Source of the DNA: Roseateles_B sp041913905
GTDB lineage: Bacteria > Pseudomonadota > Gammaproteobacteria > Burkholderiales > Burkholderiaceae_C
Direction of reading: 5' to 3'
Assembly: GCA_041913905.1 (NCBI GenBank)
Contig: JAYSEK010000028.1
Location: forward strand, 10,170 to 74,169
DNA: 64,000 bases
A program made the position numbers and the translations under genes. The stretch's first letter is position 1. Each line of letters starts with the position of its first letter. The notes below the pieces were generated by a model. The model worked only from the letters and a program-made list of their open reading frames with translations. It had not been told where the DNA came from and did no database searches. This document shows, piece after piece, positions 45,927 to 54,392 of the stretch.

Positions 45927-47618
45927 ATGTACGCCTACACCGACTTCGACCGCCAGTTCGTCCACGCCCGGGCGGCCCAGTTCCGTGACCAGCTGGAGCG
46001 CAACCTGGCCGGCACCTTGAGCGACGACGAGTTCCGCCCCCTGCGCCTGCAAAACGGCTGGTACGTCCAGCGCCATGCCCCGATGCTGCGTGTGGCCGTG
46101 CCCTATGGCGTGCTCTCCTCGCGTCAGCTGCGCCAGCTGGCCCGCATCGCCCGCGAGTACGACCGCGGCTATGGCCACTTCACCACGCGCCAGAACCTGC
46201 AGTACAACTGGATTCCCCTGCCCCGCGCGGCCGACGTGATGGACCTGCTGGCCGACGTGGACATGCATGGCATCCAGACCAGCGGCAACTGCATTCGCAA
46301 CATCACCAGCGACGCCACGGCCGGCGTGGCACCCGACGAGATCGTCGACCCCCGCCCCTATGCCGAAGTGCTGCGCCAATGGAGCACGCTGCATCCGGAG
46401 TTCGCCTTCCTGCCGCGCAAGTTCAAGATCGCCATCTCCGGCGCCCGCGAGGACCGCGCCGCCATTGCGTGGCACGACATCGGCCTGCAACTGAAGAAGA
46501 ACGAGGCCGGCGAGATTGGCTTCGAGGTGCTGGTGGGCGGCGGCATGGGCCGCACGCCGGTGATCGCCACCTCCATCCGCGACTTCCTGCCCTGGAACCA
46601 GATCCTCGTCTACATCGAGGCCATCGTGCGCGTCTACAACCGCTACGGTCGCCGCGACAACCTCTACAAGGCGCGCATCAAGATCCTGGTCAAGGCCGAG
46701 GGCCAGGGCTTCATCGACGATGTCAACCGCGAGTTCGAGCAGATCCTCAAGGACGACCCTTCCGGCCACGAGCACATCATTCCGCAGGCCGAACTGGACC
46801 GCGTGGCGGCCAGCTTCGTGGTGCCGGCCGGCGTGGCCGCGGTGCCAGGTCTTGACATCTTCGAAGGCGTGAAGCCCGGCGCCTACAAGCGCTGGCTGGA
46901 GCGCAACGTCCATGGCCATCGCCTGAGCGGCTATCGTGCCGTCACGCTCTCTCTCAAGCGTGTGGGCCAGGCTCCCGGTGATGCGACGGATGCCCAGATG
47001 GAAGCCGCCGCCCAGCTGGCCGACCAGTTCAGCCAGGGCGAGTTGCGCGTCACGCATGACCAGAACCTGCTGCTGCCCTGGGTGCGCGAGATCGACCTCC
47101 CCGCCCTGTTCGAGGCCGCCCGCGCCAACAGCTTCGCCACGCCCAACATCGGCCTGCTGACCGACATGATCGCCTGCCCCGGCGGCGACTTCTGCGCGCT
47201 GGCCAATGCCCGCTCCATCCCGGTCGCGGCCGAAATCACCGAGCGCTTCCAGGACCTGGACGAGCTCTACGACATCGGCGACATCGACCTGCACATCAGC
47301 GGCTGCATCAATTCCTGCGGCCACCACCACAGCGGCCACATCGGCATCCTGGGCGTGGACAAGGACGGCACCGAGTGGTACCAGGTCACCCTGGGCGGCT
47401 CGGACGGCTCCACGCTCTCCGGCCCCTGGCAGACCGGCAAGGTGATCGGCCCGTCGTTTGCGGCGGAAGAAATCGGCGATGCGATCGAGGCCGTGATCGG
47501 CACCTACAAGCGCGAACGCCAGGCCGCCGAACGCTTCATCGACACCGTGCGCCGCGTGGGGCTGGAGCCCTTCAAGACCGCGGCCAATGCCGTCCGTTCC
47601 TCCACCGCTGCCCGCTGA
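45927..47618 (+). CDS. cysI: Sulfite reductase hemoprotein (siroheme/4Fe-4S)
   Basis: A 563-residue assimilatory sulfite reductase, reducing sulfite to sulfide in six electron steps. The siroheme-Fe/S ligands are in CPGGDFCALANARS and SGCINSCGHHHSGH. The N-terminal GYGHFTTRQNLQYNW motif is also present. No cysJ flavoprotein partner is seen nearby, so electrons may come from ferredoxin or another donor. Its downstream partners are DUF934, cysH, cysD and cysN. Confidence 0.96.
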   Translation: MYAYTDFDRQFVHARAAQFRDQLERNLAGTLSDDEFRPLRLQNGWYVQRHAPMLRVAVPYGVLSSRQLRQLARIAREYDRGYGHFTTRQNLQYNWIPLPRAADVMDLLADVDMHGIQTSGNCIRNITSDATAGVAPDEIVDPRPYAEVLRQWSTLHPEFAFLPRKFKIAISGAREDRAAIAWHDIGLQLKKNEAGEIGFEVLVGGGMGRTPVIATSIRDFLPWNQILVYIEAIVRVYNRYGRRDNLYKARIKILVKAEGQGFIDDVNREFEQILKDDPSGHEHIIPQAELDRVAASFVVPAGVAAVPGLDIFEGVKPGAYKRWLERNVHGHRLSGYRAVTLSLKRVGQAPGDATDAQMEAAAQLADQFSQGELRVTHDQNLLLPWVREIDLPALFEAARANSFATPNIGLLTDMIACPGGDFCALANARSIPVAAEITERFQDLDELYDIGDIDLHISGCINSCGHHHSGHIGILGVDKDGTEWYQVTLGGSDGSTLSGPWQTGKVIGPSFAAEEIGDAIEAVIGTYKRERQAAERFIDTVRRVGLEPFKTAANAVRSSTAAR

Positions 47619-47626
47619 AGACCGCC

Positions 47627-48124
47627 ATGAAGTTCATTGATACCTACCAAGACCCGTGGCACCGCGTCGCCGGTGAGGACGGCCCGCAGCCCCATCCCAG
47701 TCATGCCGCCCATCTGCTGCTGAGCCTGGAGCAATGGCATGCCGTGCGCGACACCTGGCCGGCTGGCCTGCCGGTGGGCGTTCAGCTGCCCAACGATTTC
47801 GACGTCGAAGACCTGGTGTCCGACCTGCCCCGCCTGGCCCTGATCGCGCTGCATTTCCCCAAGTGGGTCGACGGCCGCGCCTACACCCAGGCCCGCCTGC
47901 TGCGCGTGCGCTACCGCTTTGCCGGCGAGATCCGCGCGGTGGGCGAGGTGCTGGTGGACATGCTGCCCCTGCTGGCCCGCACCGGCTTCGACGCCGTGCA
48001 ACTGCGCGGGGACCAGAGCCGCGCCGCTGCCGAGCGTGCGCTGGGCTTCTTCCCGGGGCACTACCAGGGCGATGCCAGCGAACCGCTGCCGCACTTCGCC
48101 AAGGCGCTGGCCTCTCAATCCTGA
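47627..48124 (+). CDS. DUF934 protein of the cys island
   Basis: A 165-residue protein of DUF934, a family that almost always sits next to beta/gamma-proteobacterial cysI and cysH. The family residues FPKWVDGRAYTQARLLR and VGEVLVDMLPLLARTGFD are visible. A role in electron delivery to sulfite reductase has been suggested, but it is not proven. It starts 8 bp after the cysI stop and precedes cysH. Confidence 0.92.
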   Translation: MKFIDTYQDPWHRVAGEDGPQPHPSHAAHLLLSLEQWHAVRDTWPAGLPVGVQLPNDFDVEDLVSDLPRLALIALHFPKWVDGRAYTQARLLRVRYRFAGEIRAVGEVLVDMLPLLARTGFDAVQLRGDQSRAAAERALGFFPGHYQGDASEPLPHFAKALASQS

Positions 48125-48143
48125 GGTCTTGAGGAGCAAGAAC

Positions 48144-48935
48144 GTGAGCGACAGCGTGTCCTTCCTGCCCTTTGGCCATGCGCCGCAGAGCTCGGCCATC
48201 AGCCTCTATGCACGCGCCACGCCGGGCTTCGATGCCCGACTGGACGAAACGCGCCGCCTGCTGCGCGAAGCCCATGCCCTGCATGGTGCGCAGCTGCTGC
48301 AGTCCAGCAGCCTGGGCGCCGAGGACATGGTGATCACCGCCCTGCTGGCCGAGCTGCAGCTGCCCGTGACCGTGGCGACCCTGGACACCGGCCGCCTGCA
48401 CGCCGAGACTCTGGCCCTGATCCCGCAGATCCGGGAGCGCTATGGCATCGAGGTGCAGGTCTTCAAGCCGGTGGCCGATGCCGTCGTCCATTTCGTCAAG
48501 ACCCGCGGCGAGAACGCCATGTATGAAAGCCTGGCCCTGCGCAAGGAATGCTGCGGCATCCGCAAGCTGGAACCGCTGTCGCGCATGCTGGCCGGCCGCA
48601 GCGCATGGATCACGGGCCTGCGCCGCGAGCAGTCCGCCAACCGCGCCGAGGTGCCTTTCAGCGAACCGAACGGCCAGGGCCGCACCAAGCTCAACCCGCT
48701 GGCCGCCTGGAGCTGGGCCGATACCTGGCATTTCATCCAGACCCACGACGTGCCCTACAACGCGCTGCATGACCAGTTCATGCCCTCCATCGGCTGCGCG
48801 CCCTGCACCCGCGCGATTGCCGTCGGCGAGGACTTCCGCGCCGGGCGCTGGTGGTGGGAGGACGAGAACGCCAAGGAATGCGGCCTGCACAAGGCCAAGA
48901 ACAACGAAGAACTCAAGACTGGAGCGCATGCATGA
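48144..48935 (+). CDS. cysH: Adenylyl-sulfate reductase (iron-sulfur type CysH)
   Basis: A 263-residue enzyme that reduces adenylyl sulfate to sulfite. The two cysteine pairs of the [4Fe-4S] type are present: ECCGIRK and IGCAPCTRA. They indicate APS rather than PAPS as substrate, which fits the absence of cysC from the island. The C-terminal ECGLHKA carries the catalytic cysteine. The start is a GTG at 48144 after GAGGAG. The stop overlaps the cysD start (ATGA). Confidence 0.95.
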   Translation: MSDSVSFLPFGHAPQSSAISLYARATPGFDARLDETRRLLREAHALHGAQLLQSSSLGAEDMVITALLAELQLPVTVATLDTGRLHAETLALIPQIRERYGIEVQVFKPVADAVVHFVKTRGENAMYESLALRKECCGIRKLEPLSRMLAGRSAWITGLRREQSANRAEVPFSEPNGQGRTKLNPLAAWSWADTWHFIQTHDVPYNALHDQFMPSIGCAPCTRAIAVGEDFRAGRWWWEDENAKECGLHKAKNNEELKTGAHA

Positions 48936-49972
48936 ACGCCCCTGTGAACCTGGAGCACCTGGTGGCCCAAGTCGACCACCGCCATCTGGACCACCTCGAG
49001 GAAGAAGCCATCTTCATCCTGCGCGAGGTCGCCGCCGCCTTCGAGCGCCCGGCCCTGCTGTTCTCCGGCGGCAAGGATTCCTGCGTGGTCCTGCGTCTGG
49101 CCGAGAAGGCCTTCAAGCAACGTGTGACAGCTGCCCCCACGGCCAGCGCAAGCGCCGGCCTGCCCCCCGAGGGGGCGCGCCCTTCTTGGGGGCGGCCCGG
49201 CGAAGGGCTGGGCAACGAATTCAAGGGCAAGCTCCCCTTCCCCCTGGTCCACGTGGACACCGGCCACAACTTCCCCGAAGTCATCGAGTTCCGCGACCGC
49301 CGCGTGGCCGAGATGGGCGAGCGCCTGGTGGTGGGCCACCTGGAAGACTCGATCAAGAAGGGCACGATCCGCCTGGCGCATCCGCTGGAATCGCGCAACG
49401 GCCACCAGACCGTGACCTTGCTGGAGACCATCGAGGAGCACCGCTTCGACGTGCTGATCGGCGGCGCGCGGCGCGACGAGGAGAAGGCCCGCGCCAAGGA
49501 GCGCATCTTCAGCCACCGCGACAGCTTCGGCCAGTGGCAGCCCAAGGAGCAGCGCCCCGAGCTGTGGAACCTGTTCAACACCCGTATCCGCCCGGGCGAG
49601 CACTTCCGCGCCTTCCCCATCAGCAACTGGACCGAGCTGGACGTGTGGCTCTACATCCAGCGCGAGAACATCCCGCTGCCCAGCCTCTACTACGCCCATG
49701 AACGCCAGGTGATCCGCCGCAAGGGCCTGCTGGTGCCGCTGACCGAGGTGACCCCGCCCGAGGCTGGTGAAGAGATCGAGACCGCCACCGTGCGCTTCCG
49801 CACCGTGGGTGACATGACTTGCACCTGCCCCGTGGAAAGCGATGCGGCCAGCGCCGCGGACATCGTGGCCGAGACGCTTACGGTGACGGTCAGCGAGCGT
49901 GGCGCCACGCGCATGGACGATCGCACGTCCGACGCTTCGATGGAACGTCGCAAGAAGGAAGGCTACTTCTAA
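48932..49972 (+). CDS. cysD: Sulfate adenylyltransferase subunit 2, with an in-frame repeat insertion
   Basis: The small catalytic subunit of ATP sulfurylase, 346 residues, about 40 longer than usual. The PP-loop LLFSGGKDSCVVLRLAEKAF and the downstream HVDTGHNFPEVIEFRD are normal. Between them, residues about 63-97 form an insertion rich in Ala, Ser, Gly and Pro, where relatives have only a short loop. The inserted bases carry a Burkholderiales-type intergenic dyad repeat (see 49118-49222). Downstream family motifs are conserved, including GGARRDEEKARAKERIFS and ISNWTELDVW, and the frame is intact. The protein may therefore still fold with an enlarged loop. It overlaps the cysH stop (ATGA). 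Confidence 0.93.
   Translation: MNAPVNLEHLVAQVDHRHLDHLEEEAIFILREVAAAFERPALLFSGGKDSCVVLRLAEKAFKQRVTAAPTASASAGLPPEGARPSWGRPGEGLGNEFKGKLPFPLVHVDTGHNFPEVIEFRDRRVAEMGERLVVGHLEDSIKKGTIRLAHPLESRNGHQTVTLLETIEEHRFDVLIGGARRDEEKARAKERIFSHRDSFGQWQPKEQRPELWNLFNTRIRPGEHFRAFPISNWTELDVWLYIQRENIPLPSLYYAHERQVIRRKGLLVPLTEVTPPEAGEEIETATVRFRTVGDMTCTCPVESDAASAADIVAETLTVTVSERGATRMDDRTSDASMERRKKEGYF
49118..49222. repeat. Intergenic-type dyad repeat captured in frame within cysD
   Basis: About 105 bp, a multiple of three, interrupting cysD after the AEKAFK codons. It contains TGCCCCCACGGCC, then the dyad CCCCC-CGA-GGGGG (about 49163-49175) and TTGGGGGCGGCCCGGCG. It resembles the C-rich/G-rich intergenic repeat at 49973-50060, which has the same dyad and GGCCCGGC core. 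No internal stop is present in the reading frame. Confidence 0.8.
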
Positions 49973-50060
49973 GCCCACCCCCTACGCGCTTCGCGCGCCC
50001 CCTCGAGGGGGCAAGCCCGATGGCCCGGCAAAGCCGGATCCACGGGCTTCACTCGGTGAA
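49973..50060. repeat. Intergenic C-rich/G-rich dyad repeat between cysD and cysN
   Basis: A repeat element immediately after the cysD stop, with the small dyad GCGC-TTC-GCGC, then CCCCCTCGAGGGGG, followed by GGCCCGGCAAAGCCGG. Such elements are abundant between genes in Burkholderiales. It separates cysD and cysN without an obvious terminator. Confidence 0.75.
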
Positions 50061-50084
50061 TACAGACAGCAGATTGAGCAAGCC

Positions 50085-51392
50085 ATGAGTGCACTTCCCA
50101 AATTCGAGACGGTTCACCAGCAGGACGTGGACACCCAGCACCGCGCGCTGCGCTTCCTGACCGCGGGCAGCGTGGACGACGGCAAGAGCACGCTGATCGG
50201 CCGCCTGCTGTATGACAGCCGCGCCATCCTGGCCGACCAGCTGGACACGCTGGAGCGCCGCGCCGCCGGCCAGCCCATAGACCTCTCCCTGCTGACCGAC
50301 GGCCTGGAGGCCGAGCGCGAGCAGGGCATCACCATCGACGTGGCCTACCGCTACTTCGCGACCAAGGCGCGCAAGTTCATCATCGCGGACGCCCCCGGCC
50401 ACGAGCAGTACACCCGCAACATGGTCACCGCCGCCGCGGGCAGCGACGCCGCCGTGGTGCTGGTGGACATCACCAAGCTGGACCTGGCCCAGGCCGAGGT
50501 GCCGCTGCTGCCGCAGACCCGCCGCCACAGCCTGCTGGCCCACCTGCTGCGCGTGCCCAGCATCGTGTTCGCCGTCAACAAGATCGACGCCCTGGCCGCG
50601 GACGCCGCAGGCGAAGGCTTCGCCAAGGTCAGCGCCGCCCTGCGCCGCTTCGCCGAGGAAGCCGGCATCAGCGTGACGGCCATCGTGCCCGTCTCGGCCC
50701 TGAACGGCGACAACGTCACCCAGCCCCTGGACGCCGCCTGGTACAACGGCCCCTCCCTGCTGCAGGTGCTGGAAAGCCTGCCCACCGCGCAGGAGACGGT
50801 CGAGGGCCCGCTGCAGCAGCCGGTGCAGTACGTGAGCAAGGAAGGCGAAGGCACGGGCTACCAGCCGCGCACCTTCTGGGGCCGCATCGCGCAAGGCCAG
50901 GTGAAGGCGGGTGATGAGGTCGAGGTGCTGCCCAGCGGCGTGAAGGCGATCATCGCCGAGGTCCGCCGCGCGGGCGAGACGGTGGCCCATGCCGTGGCCG
51001 GTGAATCCGCCGGCCTGGTCTTCGACCGCCAGGTGGACGTGAGCCGTGGCGACTGGATCGTCGCCCCCGGCAGCGCCGCGCCGCGCCAGCAGTTCGAGGC
51101 CACGCTGGCCTGGCTGGACACCGAGCCGGCCCAGATCGGCCGAAAATACTGGGTGCGCCACGGCAACCGCTGGGTGCAGGCGCGCATCAGCGCCATCCAG
51201 CACCGGCTGGACATCCACACCCTGGCCGAGACCGAGGCCCATGAGCTGGCCGTCAACGAGATCGGCCACGTGGTGGTCGAGCTGCAGGCGCCGCTGCCGC
51301 TGGCGGCCTACACCCAGAACCGCGTGGCCGGCGCGCTGATCGTCGTCGACCCCACGAGCAACCGCACCTCGGGTGCGCTGCTGGTGCGTTGA
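50085..51392 (+). CDS. cysN: Sulfate adenylyltransferase subunit 1 (GTPase)
   Basis: The 435-residue GTPase subunit of ATP sulfurylase. It has G1 GSVDDGKSTLIGRLLYDSRA, DAPGHEQYTRNMVTAA and NKIDAL, followed by EF-Tu-like beta domains. The CysC kinase domain of fused CysNC is absent, which agrees with APS reduction by the adjacent cysH. The start is the ATG at 50085, after a weak ribosome site within 110 bp of cysD. Confidence 0.96.
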   Translation: MSALPKFETVHQQDVDTQHRALRFLTAGSVDDGKSTLIGRLLYDSRAILADQLDTLERRAAGQPIDLSLLTDGLEAEREQGITIDVAYRYFATKARKFIIADAPGHEQYTRNMVTAAAGSDAAVVLVDITKLDLAQAEVPLLPQTRRHSLLAHLLRVPSIVFAVNKIDALAADAAGEGFAKVSAALRRFAEEAGISVTAIVPVSALNGDNVTQPLDAAWYNGPSLLQVLESLPTAQETVEGPLQQPVQYVSKEGEGTGYQPRTFWGRIAQGQVKAGDEVEVLPSGVKAIIAEVRRAGETVAHAVAGESAGLVFDRQVDVSRGDWIVAPGSAAPRQQFEATLAWLDTEPAQIGRKYWVRHGNRWVQARISAIQHRLDIHTLAETEAHELAVNEIGHVVVELQAPLPLAAYTQNRVAGALIVVDPTSNRTSGALLVR

Positions 51393-51405
51393 GTGGCCGG
51401 ATCAA

Positions 51406-51420
51406 GCAAGACCTGACCCC
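51406..51420 (-). repeat. GGGGTCAGGTCTTGC dispersed repeat before cobA
   Basis: This copy on the complementary strand lies between the cysN stop and the GAGGAG ribosome site of cobA. It belongs to the family described at 56101. Confidence 0.65.
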
Positions 51421-51432
51421 GAGGAGTTCATC

Positions 51433-52209
51433 ATGGGACGCGTCATCTTCGTCAGTGCAGGCCCCGGCGCCGCCGATCTGATCACCCTGCGTGGCCTGCG
51501 TGCCCTGCAGCAGGCGGACGTCGTGCTCTTCGACGCCCTGACCGACCCGGCGCTGCGCGAGTTCGCCCCGAACGCGCGCTGGCTGGACGTGGGCAAGCGC
51601 GGCTTCAGCGACTCCACCGCCCAGACCGCCATCAACGCCGCCCTGGTGCGAGAAGCCCGCCAGGCAGCCGTCGTGGTGCGGCTCAAGGGTGGCGACGCCA
51701 GCATCTTCGGCCGCCTGGAGGAAGAGCTGCTGGCGCTGGATGAAGCCGGCATCGACTCCGAGGTGGTGCCCGGCGTCACCGCGGCCATCGCCGCCGCCGC
51801 TCAATCACGCCGCCCGCTGACCCGTCGCGGCCAGGGGCGCAGTGTGGCCCTGACCACCGCCATGACCCGCGAGGGCGACCTGCAGGCGCTCAAGAGCGCC
51901 GACACCGAGGTCTTCTACATGGCCGGCCGCCAGCTCGGCGCCCTGGCCCGCAAGCTGGCCCTGGCCGGCTGGGCGGCCGAGACGCCGGTGATGGTGGTGT
52001 CCCGCGCCGGCTGTGCTGATGCGCTCAGCAGCGAGCACACGGTCGAAACGCTGGCGGCGGCGAGCCTGCTGCACCGCGGCCGGCCCACGGTGGTCACGGT
52101 GGGGGCGGGTGCCGCGCCCGTCGGCCGCGTCAGGCACAGCCGTGCGGCCCGCGAGCAATGCCCCCATCTTGAGCCCCATCAAGCCAGACCCCCGATCACG
52201 CACGATTAA
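51433..52209 (+). CDS. cobA: Uroporphyrinogen-III C-methyltransferase
   Basis: A 258-residue SAM-dependent methyltransferase that makes precorrin-2, the first step to siroheme needed by CysI. The SAM-binding FVSAGPGAADLITLRGLRAL and VRLKGGDASIFGR motifs and the GVTAAIAAAAQ segment are present. It carries only the methyltransferase half of CysG; dehydrogenase/chelatase must come from elsewhere. GAGGAG precedes the ATG. Its place in the island supplies the siroheme cofactor. Confidence 0.94.
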   Translation: MGRVIFVSAGPGAADLITLRGLRALQQADVVLFDALTDPALREFAPNARWLDVGKRGFSDSTAQTAINAALVREARQAAVVVRLKGGDASIFGRLEEELLALDEAGIDSEVVPGVTAAIAAAAQSRRPLTRRGQGRSVALTTAMTREGDLQALKSADTEVFYMAGRQLGALARKLALAGWAAETPVMVVSRAGCADALSSEHTVETLAAASLLHRGRPTVVTVGAGAAPVGRVRHSRAAREQCPHLEPHQARPPITHD

Positions 52210-52290
52210 AATCAGCCCTTTGCCGTCAGTGCCCCCGGCCAGCCTTGAGCCCTGACGGATCCCCGGGCCCCACAACTCTAGAGCTGCTCC

Positions 52291-52614
52291 ATGACCCACG
52301 TCGTTACCGAAGCCTGCATTCGCTGCAAGTACACCGATTGCGTTGACGTCTGCCCCGTCGACTGCTTCCGTGAAGGCCCGAACTTCCTGGCCATCGATCC
52401 GGACGAGTGCATCGACTGCGCCGTGTGCATCCCCGAGTGCCCCGTGAACGCCATCGTTCCCGAGGAAGACGTGCCGGGCAACCAGCAGCACATGATCAAG
52501 ATCAACGCCGACCTGGCGAAGAAGTGGCCCAGCATCACCAAGCGCAAGGCCTCCCTGCCCGACGCGGACGAATGGAAAGACAAGAGCGACAAGCTCTCCG
52601 AACTCATCCGCTGA
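52291..52614 (+). CDS. fdxA: Seven-iron ferredoxin FdxA
   Basis: A 107-residue ferredoxin with a [3Fe-4S] and a [4Fe-4S] cluster. Cysteines lie in ACIRCKYTDCVDVCPVDC and ECIDCAVCIPECP, and the C-terminal helix WKDKSDKLSELI is the usual one. It is followed 57 bp later by a ferredoxin-NADP reductase, which suggests electron exchange with NADPH, possibly feeding the sulfite reductase upstream. Confidence 0.96.
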   Translation: MTHVVTEACIRCKYTDCVDVCPVDCFREGPNFLAIDPDECIDCAVCIPECPVNAIVPEEDVPGNQQHMIKINADLAKKWPSITKRKASLPDADEWKDKSDKLSELIR

Positions 52615-52671
52615 TTGTTCTTACGCGGGCCGCACCGAACGGGGCCCGGACTCGATAGATTGGATCCTCAA

Positions 52672-53766
52672 GTGACTCAAGCGACCTCCTCCGCCTCGGC
52701 TGGCGTGATCGAAACCGATGCCGTCATCGTTGGCGCCGGCCCCGTGGGCCTGTTCCAGGTGTTCGAACTCGGCCTTCTGGAGATCAAGGCCCACATCATT
52801 GACTCCCTGGCCTACCCCGGTGGCCAGTGCATCGAGCTCTACCCCGACAAGCCCATCTACGACATCCCCGCCCTGCCCGTCGTCACCGGCAAGGAGCTGA
52901 CGGACAACCTGATGAAGCAGATCGAGCCCTTTGGCGCGACCTTCCATCTGGGCCAGGAAGTCACCACGGTGGAGAAGCAGGAAGACGGCCGCTTCTTCGT
53001 GGCCACCTCCAAGGGCACGCAGTTCCTGACAAAGACCATCTTCATCGCCGGCGGCGTGGGTTCCTTCCAGCCCCGCACGCTGAAGGTCGAGGGCATCGAG
53101 AAGCATGAAGGCTCGCAGGTGCACTACCGCGTGCGCAAGCCCGAGCAGTTCGCCGGCAAGAACCTGCTGATCGTCGGCGGTGGTGACTCCGCGCTGGACT
53201 GGGCCCTGAACTTCTGCGGCGGCAACGAAGACGGCAACCCGCACAAGGCCGAGAGCGTCATCCTGCTGCACCGCCGCGACGGCTTCCGCGCCGCCCCGGC
53301 CAGCGTCGCCAAGATGAAGGAGCTCTGCGAGAACTACGAGATGCAGTTCATCGTCGGCCAGGTCACGGACCTGGACGAGACCGAGGACGGCGTGCTCAAG
53401 GGCGTGAAGGTCACCGGCGGCGACGGCGTGACCCGCGTCGTCCCCTGCGACCAGGTCCTCGTCTTCTTCGGCCTCTCCCCCAAGCTCGGCCCCATCGCCG
53501 AATGGGGCCTGGCCCTGGAGCGCAAGCAGATCCTCGTGGACACCGAGAAGTTCCAGACCAGCGTGCCGGGCATCTTCGCCGTGGGTGACATCAACACCTA
53601 CCCGGGCAAGAAGAAGCTGATCCTGTCGGGCTTCCATGAGGCCGCCCTGGCTGCTTTTGGTGCGATGCCGATCATCAATCCGGAGAAGCGGGTGCACCTG
53701 CAGTACACGACGACCAGCCCGAAGCTGCACAAGGTGCTGGGGGTGGAGACGCCGGTGTTTGACTGA
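52672..53766 (+). CDS. Ferredoxin-NADP reductase, thioredoxin-reductase-like type
   Basis: A 364-residue flavoprotein. It has the FAD loop VIVGAGPVGLFQVFELG, the NADP loop LLIVGGGDSALDWALNF and the C-terminal GIFAVGDINTYPGKKK, but no CxxC. That combination marks ferredoxin-NADP reductase type 2 rather than thioredoxin reductase. The GTG at 52672 is chosen; a TTG 12 bp upstream is an alternative. It is paired with fdxA and ends before a strong terminator. Confidence 0.93.
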   Translation: MTQATSSASAGVIETDAVIVGAGPVGLFQVFELGLLEIKAHIIDSLAYPGGQCIELYPDKPIYDIPALPVVTGKELTDNLMKQIEPFGATFHLGQEVTTVEKQEDGRFFVATSKGTQFLTKTIFIAGGVGSFQPRTLKVEGIEKHEGSQVHYRVRKPEQFAGKNLLIVGGGDSALDWALNFCGGNEDGNPHKAESVILLHRRDGFRAAPASVAKMKELCENYEMQFIVGQVTDLDETEDGVLKGVKVTGGDGVTRVVPCDQVLVFFGLSPKLGPIAEWGLALERKQILVDTEKFQTSVPGIFAVGDINTYPGKKKLILSGFHEAALAAFGAMPIINPEKRVHLQYTTTSPKLHKVLGVETPVFD

Positions 53767-53789
53767 GGCTTGGCCTTTTGTCTGTGAAG

Positions 53790-53813
53790 AACCCGCCCGT
53801 GTGGCGGGTTTTT
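53790..53813 (+). terminator. Rho-independent terminator after the ferredoxin reductase
   Basis: Arms AACCCGCC (53790-53797) and GGCGGGTT (53803-53810) flank a 5-nt loop, followed by TTT. It marks the end of the cys/ferredoxin region. Confidence 0.88.
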
Positions 53814-53949
53814 GTTGGCTGGATGGAGAGTTTCAGCAGGCTTGGTGAGGCGCGTTGCGGTGGCAATGCCGACACTGGGCACGGCCCTGCCTACCAGGGC
53901 CTGGGATTGGCGTCCCGATGAGATCCGCGGGTAACCCGAAGGAGATCTC

Positions 53950-54282
53950 ATGGGCGAATCTGGTCAATCCAATCCTGGGCGTGTTCTGCGTCTGGGGATT
54001 CCCGACATCTTTGATCAACTGGATCGGCTGCTGGAGGTGCAGGCGGTGGATGGGCATGCGTGGGTCGAATGGGGGCGGGGTGCGCGTGCGGGCTTGGCGG
54101 GGGCGTATCGGCAGCAACTGGAGGCATTAGAAGCGCTGGAAGTGTTACTGGCCTTGCTCGGGGGAGATCCTGAGAATCGGGTGCGCGCAGGCGCGATGGT
54201 GTGCCTATTGGGGCCGTTGCTGGAGAAACTGAGGACTGCCTGCCAAGGCTCCGCGGTGTCAATCAAAGCAGGGGCAAAGTAA
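53950..54282 (+). CDS. Hypothetical protein
   Basis: An unrecognised 110-residue protein with a strong ribosome site (AAGGAGATCTC before the ATG). It is mainly helical: a leucine-rich helix IFDQLDRLLEVQ, a short WVEW segment and two further Leu-rich helices. It has no signal or membrane segment. The coding looks lower in G+C than the neighbours. It begins the accessory patch after the terminator. Confidence 0.6.
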   Translation: MGESGQSNPGRVLRLGIPDIFDQLDRLLEVQAVDGHAWVEWGRGARAGLAGAYRQQLEALEALEVLLALLGGDPENRVRAGAMVCLLGPLLEKLRTACQGSAVSIKAGAK

Positions 54283-54392
54283 TTCAGAGTGTTTGGCATT
54301 GATTGAGGCCTAGCAGCTGGCGCTGCCGTTAGCACAGTACATGCGGGGGTCCGCTATCGGCCGGTAGGAGCTGCCGCTCGAGGACGTCGGCT

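Noticed and set aside
46847..46857. CAGGTCTTGAC within cysI
   Set aside because: It encodes part of the ordinary CysI sequence and lacks the GGGG start of the repeat.
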